20,010 nucleotides of DNA, taken from JAIVJN01 sp036732565. GTDB lineage: Bacteria; Acidobacteriota; Vicinamibacteria; Vicinamibacterales; UBA2999. The position numbers and the translations under genes are program-made. Below the pieces are notes generated by a model. That model was not told the DNA's origin, ran no database searches, and saw nothing but the letters and a program-made list of their open reading frames with translations. Where the stretch lies: contig DAINCF010000060.1 in the NCBI GenBank assembly GCA_036732565.1, positions 1 to 20,010 on the forward strand. The letters are read 5' to 3'. Below are positions 13,629 to 20,010 of this stretch, piece after piece; the first letter of the stretch is position 1, and every line of letters starts with the position of its first letter.

Positions 13629-16028
13629 TCACTCGGCCCGAAGGATCTCCGTGAGCGTCAGCCGTCGAAGGAGCCTCACCACCGGCAGAGCACAGGCACC
13701 CGCGGCCGCAAGGGCCAGGACGGCCGGCAAGGCCATCGGCCACGCGATCACCGGCACGGATACACCGAGGACGACCGCCAGCTGGCGTGCGACAAACGAT
13801 CCTGAGAGCAGCCCGAGGCAGACACCGATCGCGACCGGTGCGATCCAGGTCCGCGCGACGACCCACGCGATGGTCGGCGCCGACGAGCCGAGCGCGAGCC
13901 GGATGCCGATTTCCCGCCGCTGCCCGGTGACCGCGTGCGCGGTCACGGCGTACGTTCCGATCACGGCGAGGACGAGGGCGATGCCGGCAAACATCATCAG
14001 CACCGCGGTCGACACGCGATGCTGCCACAGCGTCTTCGCCACGCGTCCCTGCATCGCGATCGCGTCGAAGAACGACTGCTCGGGATCGATGCGGTCGATG
14101 GCGGCGCGCACCTGCGAGGTGAGCGTCGCGGGATCGGTTGCCGTCCGCACCGCGAAGAATGCATCGCCCGCGAACATCTGCGTGTTGGCCGCATAGACGT
14201 CGAGTCCCCGTTCGTCGTCGATGCCGGCGAACCGCACCGGTGCCACGATACCGATCACCGTGAGCCACAAATCCGATCCGCCGCCGCCGCCCGTGCCACT
14301 CTGGTTCCAGGTCACGCGCAGCCGCCGCCCGATGGCGTCGCCGGCCCAGAAGCGTCGCGCCACGCGCTCGCTGACGACCGCGACGGGCGGGGCGCCCTCG
14401 GCGTCGGTGCGCTCGAACAGACGCCCTCCAACCAGGGGAATGCGCATCGCAGGAAAGTAGCCGGCGTCAACGATCTGAAAGTTGACGAACGGCTCTTCGT
14501 CCGCCCGGCCCGATTCGCGACCTTCGACAACCACACGCGGCGACGACACATCGAGTCGTGAGAACGGCAGGTTGGTGTTCGATCCCGCGGCGGTGACGCC
14601 GGGAATGACGCGAAGCTCTTCGCCGAGGCGGCGATAGAACTCCGATGTCGTCGCGATGTCTCCGTACCGCGAGAACGGGGGATCGACGCGAAACGTGAGC
14701 ACGCCGCTCGCGTCGAAGCCCGTCGGCATACGCAGTAGGTTCGACAATCCGAGACCGAAGATGCCCGCGGCCACGAGTAGGAGGGATGCGGTCGCCGCCT
14801 GAATCCCGACCAACCAGCGGCGGGCGTGGCGTTGGCGGCCGCCTGCCGATCGCCCCGACTCCTGCCGCAGCACGCGCTCGACATCGGTACGGGACGCGTT
14901 TAGCGCCGGCAACAGTCCGACGACGCCGGCCACGACGACGGCGATCAGGCCGCTGACGGTGAGCACGGTCGAGTCGATCTCGACACCGAGCCACGGCGGC
15001 AGGTCCGCTCCGACGAGTTGCGTGAGCGCACCGAGCGCGAAGCGCGCGCCCAGCGCACCCAGCGCGACCCCGGCGCCCGCCAGCAGCAGGGCCTCGACGA
15101 TCGACTGGCGGACGAGGTGCCGTCGCGAGGCGCCGAGCGCGAGCCGCACGGCGAAGTCGCCCTGCTGTGCGAGCGCGCGCGAGAGCAACAGGTTCGTAAC
15201 GTTGATGCACGCGATGACCAGCAGCAGTACCACGGCCCCGACCATGAGCAGCACGAACGGACGCGCCGCGCCGACGTAGGCGTCGCGCAGCGGGATGGCG
15301 CGGAGGCGCACGCCGCGATTGGTTTCAGGCCAAGCGGCCGCGAATCCCTGGGAGAGCGCGTCGAGCTCGGCCTGTACGTCGCCGAAGGTTCGTCCGTCCG
15401 CGATTCGCGCAATGACCGAATAGCGGCGCACGTGGGGCGCGTTGTAGTCGGTGACCGCGCGGAATACGTCCGTCTGCAAAGGGAAGTCCAGACCCTCGGG
15501 CAGGACGCCCGAGACGCGATAGGTCGCGCCGTCCATGACGATGGACTGCCCGATGACATCCCGTCGCCCACCGAACCGCTGCTGCCAGAGGTGGTGACTG
15601 AGCACGACCGTGTATTGCCGCGTGAAGTCGAACGACGCCGGCCAGATCTCACCGACCAGCGCCCCGACACCCAACACGTCGAACATGGTCGACGAGGGCA
15701 TCGTGCAGGTGAGGGCCTGAGGCGGTCCGCCTCCCGTGATGTTGTACTGCGTGCGATAGTACGCACCTACCTTCGACAACGTCGGCGCTGATCGCTCGAG
15801 TTCGCGGTACTCCTGAAGCGCGAGCCGCCCGCGCTCGCCGGCAACGTCGGCGTGGATTGCGACGATGCGGTCCGCGTTGGGAAACGGAAGCGGACGGATC
15901 AAGAGCGCGTACGCAATGCTAACAATCGCGGTTGCGGATCCAAGGCCGATGCCGAGCGTCAAGATGACGGCGGCGCAGAATCCGGGCCGTGAGGAGAACA
16001 ACCGAAGCGCCGCGCGCAGATCGCTCAC
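13629..16028 (-). CDS. ADOP-type FtsX/MacB permease, complete
   Basis: A complete 799-aa permease of the Acidobacterial duplicated orphan permease type. It starts with GTG at 16028: MSDLRAALRLFSSRPGFCAA, then the first helix with TLGIGLGSATAIVSIAYALL. Next come periplasmic domain 1, an FtsX block near residues 260-390 (VLLLVIACINVTNLLLSRA and VRLALGASRRHLV), a helix near 415 that starts the second half, periplasmic domain 2 (about 440-670), and a last FtsX block (GIALVLAVIGTYAVTAHAV and IGIRLALGSSA) ending in TEILRAE. A Gly-rich loop (SGTGGGGGSD) lies in periplasmic domain 2. No ATPase gene adjoins it, hence 'orphan'. It is not a close copy of the permease at the window start. Substrate unknown. 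Confidence 0.95.
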   Translation of the reverse strand: MSDLRAALRLFSSRPGFCAAVILTLGIGLGSATAIVSIAYALLIRPLPFPNADRIVAIHADVAGERGRLALQEYRELERSAPTLSKVGAYYRTQYNITGGGPPQALTCTMPSSTMFDVLGVGALVGEIWPASFDFTRQYTVVLSHHLWQQRFGGRRDVIGQSIVMDGATYRVSGVLPEGLDFPLQTDVFRAVTDYNAPHVRRYSVIARIADGRTFGDVQAELDALSQGFAAAWPETNRGVRLRAIPLRDAYVGAARPFVLLMVGAVVLLLVIACINVTNLLLSRALAQQGDFAVRLALGASRRHLVRQSIVEALLLAGAGVALGALGARFALGALTQLVGADLPPWLGVEIDSTVLTVSGLIAVVVAGVVGLLPALNASRTDVERVLRQESGRSAGGRQRHARRWLVGIQAATASLLLVAAGIFGLGLSNLLRMPTGFDASGVLTFRVDPPFSRYGDIATTSEFYRRLGEELRVIPGVTAAGSNTNLPFSRLDVSSPRVVVEGRESGRADEEPFVNFQIVDAGYFPAMRIPLVGGRLFERTDAEGAPPVAVVSERVARRFWAGDAIGRRLRVTWNQSGTGGGGGSDLWLTVIGIVAPVRFAGIDDERGLDVYAANTQMFAGDAFFAVRTATDPATLTSQVRAAIDRIDPEQSFFDAIAMQGRVAKTLWQHRVSTAVLMMFAGIALVLAVIGTYAVTAHAVTGQRREIGIRLALGSSAPTIAWVVARTWIAPVAIGVCLGLLSGSFVARQLAVVLGVSVPVIAWPMALPAVLALAAAGACALPVVRLLRRLTLTEILRAE

Positions 16029-16164
16029 CGGACGAGTGTGGCGGAGTAGCGACCGGCATCACACGCCAGAGCCTATGAACGGTTGATTCCGAGCCATACG
16101 TGGGCGGAGTCCACGGACAGCTGGTCGCGTCCGTCGGCGTGTCCTTAGAGGAACGGTGAGGAGG
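16029..16164. other. Gap upstream of second ADOP gene
   Basis: These 136 bp lie before the ADOP start and after the peptidase remnant. They should hold the ADOP promoter (minus strand), but I could not identify a convincing -35/-10 pair. Confidence 0.35.
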
Positions 16165-16600
16165 TCAGCGTCGGAATCGGTCGAACCAAGCGAGCATGCG
16201 GATGATCGTCGCCTTCGTAGATCACGAGCTCGAACGGCTTGCCGAGCCACTGCAGGTTGGAGGCGACTCGAGGCTGTCTGTCGGGGACACGCGCCAGTCT
16301 GCGCCGCCGTGCAGGATCAGCAGCGGCGCCGAGAGGGCCTCCGGCCTGTGGAGCGCCGAGCGTTCCCGCAGTCGTTCCGTGCGCCTCGTCGCGTAGTCCG
16401 GTACGGTCGCCGCGGATCGCCGTCCATCTCCGGTCGCCGCTTCAGACCGGCCTCGAGGTCGGCGCGCCGATCACCGAAGCCCGTCACCTTCAGTCCATCG
16501 CTGAGATAGGTGATGCGACTGCAAAGACTTTCTTCTGCACCAGCAGGTCGTTGGCAGATTCCGGGAGGGCCCCGCCCCGCGGCAGGATGATGCACGCGTC
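16165..16600 (-). pseudogene. Decayed S9 (prolyl oligopeptidase)-type peptidase
   Basis: Several minus-strand pieces in different frames line up, in order, with an S9-type alpha/beta-hydrolase. The first is LPRGGALPESANDLLVQKK (N-terminal lead). The next is SRITYLSDGLKVTGF, followed without the usual 150 or so residues by ADLEAGLKRRPEM. Then comes APLLILHGGADWRVSPTDSL (the acid-residue loop), ASNLQWLGKPFELVIYEGDD with the expected His, and MLAWFDRFRR ending in TGA at 16165-16167. The catalytic-serine region is deleted and at least three frameshifts separate the pieces, so the gene is dead. The 5' end overlaps the end of the flavoprotein gene. Confidence 0.7.
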
Positions 16601-17540
16601 ACACCGAAGATCGACGGGCTCCTGGATGGCTCGCGAGTGTGCCGTCCGTCACTAGCTCTACCGTGAGGGCAAAGTTCAGCATCCCCGCTGCGAATGTTCC
16701 TGAAGCTGCGGCGAGGAGGGCGCCTTGCGCGGGCGTCACGAGATCCCCTGCTGCGTAGATCCCCGGGATCGACGTCTCACGTTGTCCTTCCTCGACCTTG
16801 ACGTAGCCCTTAGCGTCGAGCGACAGTTCGAGCGAGCGGACCAGGTCGACCTGACGCTGCCGAGGGTGAACGAACAGGACGTCGCACTGAAGGGGAGCGC
16901 CGTCACTGAACTCGATGCGCTCGAGTCGACTGCCGCTCGACACAAGGCGGACGATGCGACGCTCCTCCAGCGAAATGCCTACACCGGCGAGACGTGCGCG
17001 GATCTCCGGCGGAACCGTGAAGTTGCTGTGCGTGAGGACCACGACTTCGCTCGTCCAGCCGCGAAGCAGCAGTGGGAAATCGAGCATCTCCACGCTTGCC
17101 GCCAGATAGCCGAATCGCTGGTCTTGAACCTCCCACCCATGGCAGTAGGGGCAAATCAGGACCGCCGTGCCCCACAGCGCGCGGAACCCGTCGATGTCAG
17201 GGAGCTCGTCGACCATGCCCGTGCAGAGCAATACCCGGCGCGTCTCCACACTCCCCGTCGTCAGTCGAACCTGGAACGCCCCGCGCGTGCCGTTGATGTC
17301 CTCAACTCGCACGTCACGCACCTCGGCGCTTCCGTAGAGTTCCAGTTGCTGTTGACCGATCCGTCGAAACTCGGCCGGCGGAATACCGTCTCTCGTGACG
17401 AAGTTTTGTACGTGAATGGCGGTTGCATTACGTGGCGGCCCTGCATCGCAGACTAGAACACGCTTGCGCGCTCGCCCCAAAGTGAGAGCCGCGGCGAGCC
17501 CAGCCGGGCCACCTCCGACGATGACGACGTCATACACCAT
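16599..17540 (-). CDS. Thioredoxin-reductase-like FAD/NAD(P) oxidoreductase
   Basis: Flavoprotein disulfide oxidoreductase, 313 aa. I chose the ATG at 17540 because it places the FAD-binding motif at once (MVYDVVIVGGGPAGLAAALT, GGGPAG at residues 9-14); a longer frame adds 33 residues without family character. The redox-active pair is C130-P-Y-C133 in CPYCHGWEVQ, and the C-terminal FAD motif is IPGIYAAGDLVTPAQ. The expected central NAD(P)H-binding GxGxxA-type loop is not clear in the segment after the CPYC (FGYLAASVEMLDFPLLL). The CPYCHGWE motif places it among the bacterial thioredoxin reductase-like enzymes that include dithiol oxidases such as HlmI and GliT; the electron partner is not known. 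The last 15 residues (ASHPGARRSSV) run into the peptidase remnant and may be read-through. Confidence 0.88.
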   Translation of the reverse strand: MVYDVVIVGGGPAGLAAALTLGRARKRVLVCDAGPPRNATAIHVQNFVTRDGIPPAEFRRIGQQQLELYGSAEVRDVRVEDINGTRGAFQVRLTTGSVETRRVLLCTGMVDELPDIDGFRALWGTAVLICPYCHGWEVQDQRFGYLAASVEMLDFPLLLRGWTSEVVVLTHSNFTVPPEIRARLAGVGISLEERRIVRLVSSGSRLERIEFSDGAPLQCDVLFVHPRQRQVDLVRSLELSLDAKGYVKVEEGQRETSIPGIYAAGDLVTPAQGALLAAASGTFAAGMLNFALTVELVTDGTLASHPGARRSSV

Positions 17541-17672
17541 GACTCGAACATACCTCACTGTCGAAAGCCATTCCGTAGCGACACAGACGGCCAAATGATG
17601 TCGGTATCGCGCCGCCGACGGCCACGTCAGGCAATCCACGCGGCGTGGCTGAGGCTCCAGGCTGGCGGTGTG

Positions 17673-17756
17673 CTACCTCTGAAAACGCGGTCCGCCCACG
17701 GCAGCCGCGCCGACGGCCGCTGCCTTCAACAATGTCCTGCGATCGATGGCGATCAT
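17673..17756 (-). pseudogene. Stranded Tat signal peptide (27 codons)
   Basis: From ATG at 17756 the minus strand encodes MIAIDRRTLLKAAAVGAAAV, then GGPRFQR and a TAG (17673-17675). The DRRTLLK twin-arginine motif followed by an Ala/Gly/Val hydrophobic stretch is a textbook Tat signal, but the protein stops right after it. It is most likely the surviving 5' end of a gene for a Tat-exported protein. I could not recognise a continuation in any frame downstream towards 17541. Confidence 0.6.
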
Positions 17757-17882
17757 GCCTGCACGCTAGCAGACAACGCAGCGTCGCCCTCCAATGCTGC
17801 AATGAATGGTTGCTGATGAGCGATGAGCGAGTTGGCGGCTGCCTCGTTGCTATTCAGCGCCAGCAAAGGAGGCCGCACAATC

Positions 17883-17917
17883 TGGCCATCGGTCCGCATG
17901 GACTGGTCATTGGTCCG
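17883..17917. repeat. Two 14-bp direct repeats, 21-bp period
   Basis: TGGCCATCGGTCCG (17883-17896) and TGGTCATTGGTCCG (17904-17917) match at 12 of 14 positions and lie two helical turns apart, about 70 bases before the lipoprotein start. This spacing is compatible with a tandem operator, but it is unproven. Confidence 0.35.
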
Positions 17918-17983
17918 GGAGAGACATCTAGCCCAAGGCCGTCGGACACTGCAGTGCAGCTAGCCGCGAGAAACGTCGTGACG

Positions 17984-19783
17984 ATGGCCACCTTCCTTGC
18001 AGGTCGCGCCGTGATGCCGCGGGCGGTCAGCGCGGTCTGCGCGCTGCTACTGCCCGCATGTGCCGCGTCACCTGGCGTGGTGCCGGCCATCAATGACGAC
18101 ACGCCGCAGGCGCTCTATGAAGAGCGTCCGCCGTCGTGGTTCGAGCACCTCACCGATACCGCCCGCGTGTCTGTCGACGGCCGCACCGCCATCTATGGCA
18201 CTGGCGGGCGTGTGATCGGGATTGATCTCTCGCTCCCCTCGTCAGGGAGGACGGTCGAGCTCGGTGCGGTGGAGCGCGCTGTGTTTGGCCCTCGTGGTCG
18301 GCTCGCGCGCTTGATGACGGCTTCCGGCGTGCGCGGCTGGTATGTCGAGGGTGACGAGTCGCCGCTGCCGTTGTCCCCCGATGCCTGGCCCAAGTGGTCG
18401 CCCGACGGCACCCGGGTGGTGACTATCGACGCCCGCAATCGCACTGCAGGCGTCGAGGTCGATGGTGAGCCGTACTCGGTGCCGGGTCACCTCTTGAGCG
18501 TGGAGTGGACGCCCGACGGGCGCCGTCTAGTGACGACCACACGCGGTTTGGATGACAGTGTGACCCTCGGCCTCGTGGATCTCGGGACCCGAGCGTTCCA
18601 TGTGGTGGCCGCTGACCTCGACGCCGACGTCTTCCCAGCGCAGCTGGCGGTCACCCCTGACGGCCGTGCCGTCGTCCTGTCCCTCGTATCCGGCGTGCCG
18701 GCCAGTCCGGCCGTGCGCCACGACCCGCTTGCGGATCGCGACCTCGATCTATGGCGCCTCGATCTGGAGACAGGTGAGAAGACGCTGATTATCGAGCAGC
18801 CAGGCGACGACGTTGCTCCCAGTATCGTCAGCGGTCATCTGTTCTGGACTCACGCCGTCGTGCGACCGGAGGTCGTCGTTGTGCCGATCGCCGGTGGCGA
18901 GCCGCGCGTCATCGTGTCGCCTGGAGAGTTGCCGTACTGGCGTCCAGACGGCGGGCAGATCGGCTTCACCGTCGGTGGGTGGCGCCTGCGTGACGTGGCG
19001 CTGCCGCTCGACGCGCACGTCGTGGATGTGGACGCATCGGCCCGAGCGACCGGCGCCCCGCGGTCGTTCATCGCCGGCTATCACGAAGACTTTTCGCCGA
19101 CGTGGTCGCCCATTGGCCGGTGGATCGCGTATCACTCGCATCGCTCGCCCACTCCGGTCACGTCGTATTTCGGGTCCGGGAGCACAGACGACATCTGGAT
19201 TCGCCCGGTGGATGGCTCCGCGGGAGACGAGCGCCGTCTCACGGATTTCGGTCGGGAGGCCGGCACCGGCGATTGGTCACCTGACGGGCGGCAGTATGCG
19301 TTCGTGACTTACGATGCCGAGTCGCCGTCGGCCTTGCAGGCGTGGGTCGTGACGATTGATCCGGTGCGCGGTATCGCCACTGGCCGCCGCAAGTTGAGGC
19401 TTCCGCCTGGAGCCACGACCGCCGAGACGCTTGCGTGGGCGCCGGACGGCCGGTGGATTGCGATCGAGTCGAAGGCCGGTCCAGGAACGCATGCGTTGTG
19501 GCTCGTGTCGGTGCGTGACCAGGATGGGCGGTTCCTCATCGAGTATCCGACGACGACCTTCGGCGGCGTGGATTGGACGCCGGACGGTCGGTCCCTCGTT
19601 TACGGCGCGCTGGAAGGGGAACGCATGCAACTCCATGCCGTCGAGGTGGAGACCGGACGTACGCGCGTGCTGACTCGTGCCACGACGAACCTCTTCATGC
19701 CGCAAGTATCCCCGAATGGCCGGTGGGTGGCCGCCACTTCAATGGACCACGTCCGCCGCATTCTGCGACAACCGTGGAAGTAG
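17984..19783 (+). CDS. PD40 beta-propeller lipoprotein (TolB-like)
   Basis: A 599-aa exported protein. I chose the ATG at 17984 because it starts a lipoprotein signal: MATFLAGRAVMPRAVSAVCA, then LLLPAC with a lipobox LPAC; the ATG at 18014 is an alternative that also keeps the lipobox. The mature part is a beta-propeller of WD40-like PD40 blades, seen as repeated motifs: WSPDGTRVV, WTPDGRRLV, VTPDGRAVV, WRPDGGQIG, WSPIGRWIAYHS, WSPDGRQYAF, WAPDGRWIAIES, WTPDGRSLVY and VSPNGRWVA. The architecture is that of the TolB propeller and the propeller half of S9/DPP-type proteins, but no peptidase domain follows. It probably sits on a periplasmic membrane face and binds a partner protein or ligand (inference). 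It is followed after 110 bp by the Tat-signal gene. Confidence 0.85.
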   Translation: MATFLAGRAVMPRAVSAVCALLLPACAASPGVVPAINDDTPQALYEERPPSWFEHLTDTARVSVDGRTAIYGTGGRVIGIDLSLPSSGRTVELGAVERAVFGPRGRLARLMTASGVRGWYVEGDESPLPLSPDAWPKWSPDGTRVVTIDARNRTAGVEVDGEPYSVPGHLLSVEWTPDGRRLVTTTRGLDDSVTLGLVDLGTRAFHVVAADLDADVFPAQLAVTPDGRAVVLSLVSGVPASPAVRHDPLADRDLDLWRLDLETGEKTLIIEQPGDDVAPSIVSGHLFWTHAVVRPEVVVVPIAGGEPRVIVSPGELPYWRPDGGQIGFTVGGWRLRDVALPLDAHVVDVDASARATGAPRSFIAGYHEDFSPTWSPIGRWIAYHSHRSPTPVTSYFGSGSTDDIWIRPVDGSAGDERRLTDFGREAGTGDWSPDGRQYAFVTYDAESPSALQAWVVTIDPVRGIATGRRKLRLPPGATTAETLAWAPDGRWIAIESKAGPGTHALWLVSVRDQDGRFLIEYPTTTFGGVDWTPDGRSLVYGALEGERMQLHAVEVETGRTRVLTRATTNLFMPQVSPNGRWVAATSMDHVRRILRQPWK

Positions 19784-19879
19784 ATGAACGGGCGATGCGA
19801 GCCGATGGACGGCGATGATCAGCCGTTCGTTGGTGGGCGATGGCGCGTCCGATTTGCCGGGCCTACCATCGGGCAACAC

Positions 19880-19885
19880 AGGAGG
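19880..19885 (+). promoter_or_regulatory. Strong ribosome-binding site AGGAGG
   Basis: A perfect AGGAGG eight bases before the ATG at 19894; it fixes the start of the gene cut by the window end. Confidence 0.8.
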
Positions 19886-19893
19886 GAAAGCTC

Positions 19894-20010
19894 ATGCTCA
19901 CACGCCGGCAGTGGATTGGGACTGCAGCCGCGTGGTCGGCTTGGCCTGCGCTTCGCATCGACGCGCGCCCACCGAGCCCCGCGCCGGCGGGCGGGGTCGA
20001 CGATGAAGCG
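19894..20010 (+). CDS. Tat-exported protein, 3' end outside window
   Basis: The 39 codons visible read MLTRRQWIGTAAAWSAW, then PALRIDARPPSP and a Pro/Gly-rich stretch to the window edge. RRQW followed by a small-residue and hydrophobic run is a twin-arginine signal, so the mature protein should be exported folded, often with a cofactor. The strong AGGAGG upstream supports a real gene. The mature domain is not visible, so no function can be assigned. It is on the same strand as the PD40 lipoprotein, 110 bp downstream. Confidence 0.75.
   Translation, partial: MLTRRQWIGTAAAWSAWPALRIDARPPSPAPAGGVDDEA

Larger units (their letters stand above)
17541..17983. other. 443-bp gap with Tat signal relic and direct repeats
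   Basis: Between the divergent flavoprotein and lipoprotein starts I see only the stranded Tat signal (minus), a GATGAGC tandem pair near 17815-17829, and a 14-bp direct repeat at 17883-17896 and 17904-17917. An open plus-strand frame extends from 17645 but has no protein character before about 17984. Confidence 0.5.

Noticed and set aside
17645..17983. Longer start for the propeller protein at 17645
   Set aside because: It would place 113 residues without protein character before a clear lipoprotein signal and run opposite the Tat signal relic.

Overview
The window reads as high-GC chromosomal DNA of an acidobacterium, most likely of the Vicinamibacteria type. This rests on two very large FtsX/MacB-type permeases of the ADOP kind (Acidobacterial duplicated orphan permease), a eukaryotic-like Ser/Thr kinase, decayed pieces of Oar-like TonB-dependent receptors, and several exported or lipid-anchored beta-rich proteins. 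The taxonomic call is inference from gene content; no rRNA is present.

Layout. (1) 1-5940, plus strand: a probable operon of an ADOP permease (5' end outside the window), a short UvrA-like ABC ATPase that lacks the UvrB-binding domain, and a soluble Ser/Thr kinase fused to a TolB/FlgO-like domain. (2) 5941-6847: a breakpoint with four 9-bp tandem repeats, followed by the orphan C-terminal third of a TonB-dependent receptor. (3) 6920-9970: a divergent pair, a secreted thermonuclease (minus) and a secreted subtilisin with an Ig-like region and three fibronectin type III domains (plus). (4) 9971-10602: GGTTCT-type repeat tracts in opposite orientation on either side of a broken four-helix-bundle (23S-intervening-sequence type) gene, itself split by a perfect 28-bp palindrome. 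(5) 10619-11020: a small lipoprotein. (6) 11053-13628: tRNA-Arg(CCG) with a good promoter, then an intact IS481-type insertion sequence with doubled 25-bp ends, and a graveyard holding an integrase tail, a second TonB-receptor tail and a possible small Cys-rich ORF. (7) 13629-16028, minus: a complete second ADOP permease. (8) 16165-17756, minus: a shredded S9-type peptidase, an intact thioredoxin-reductase-like flavoprotein with CPYC, and a stranded Tat signal peptide. (9) 17984-20010, plus: a lipoprotein beta-propeller with PD40 repeats and the start of a Tat-exported protein cut by the window end.

The window is rich in decay: at least five gene remnants, several next to repeats or mobile DNA. 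The points most worth following up are the inverted GGTTCT repeats bracketing the four-helix-bundle gene (and the same repeat providing the stop codon of the thermonuclease gene), the palindrome insertion, the UvrB-binding-less UvrA paralogue in an ADOP/kinase operon, and the small Cys-rich ORF directly downstream of the second ADOP gene. No CRISPR array, rRNA or recognisable complete defence system was seen.
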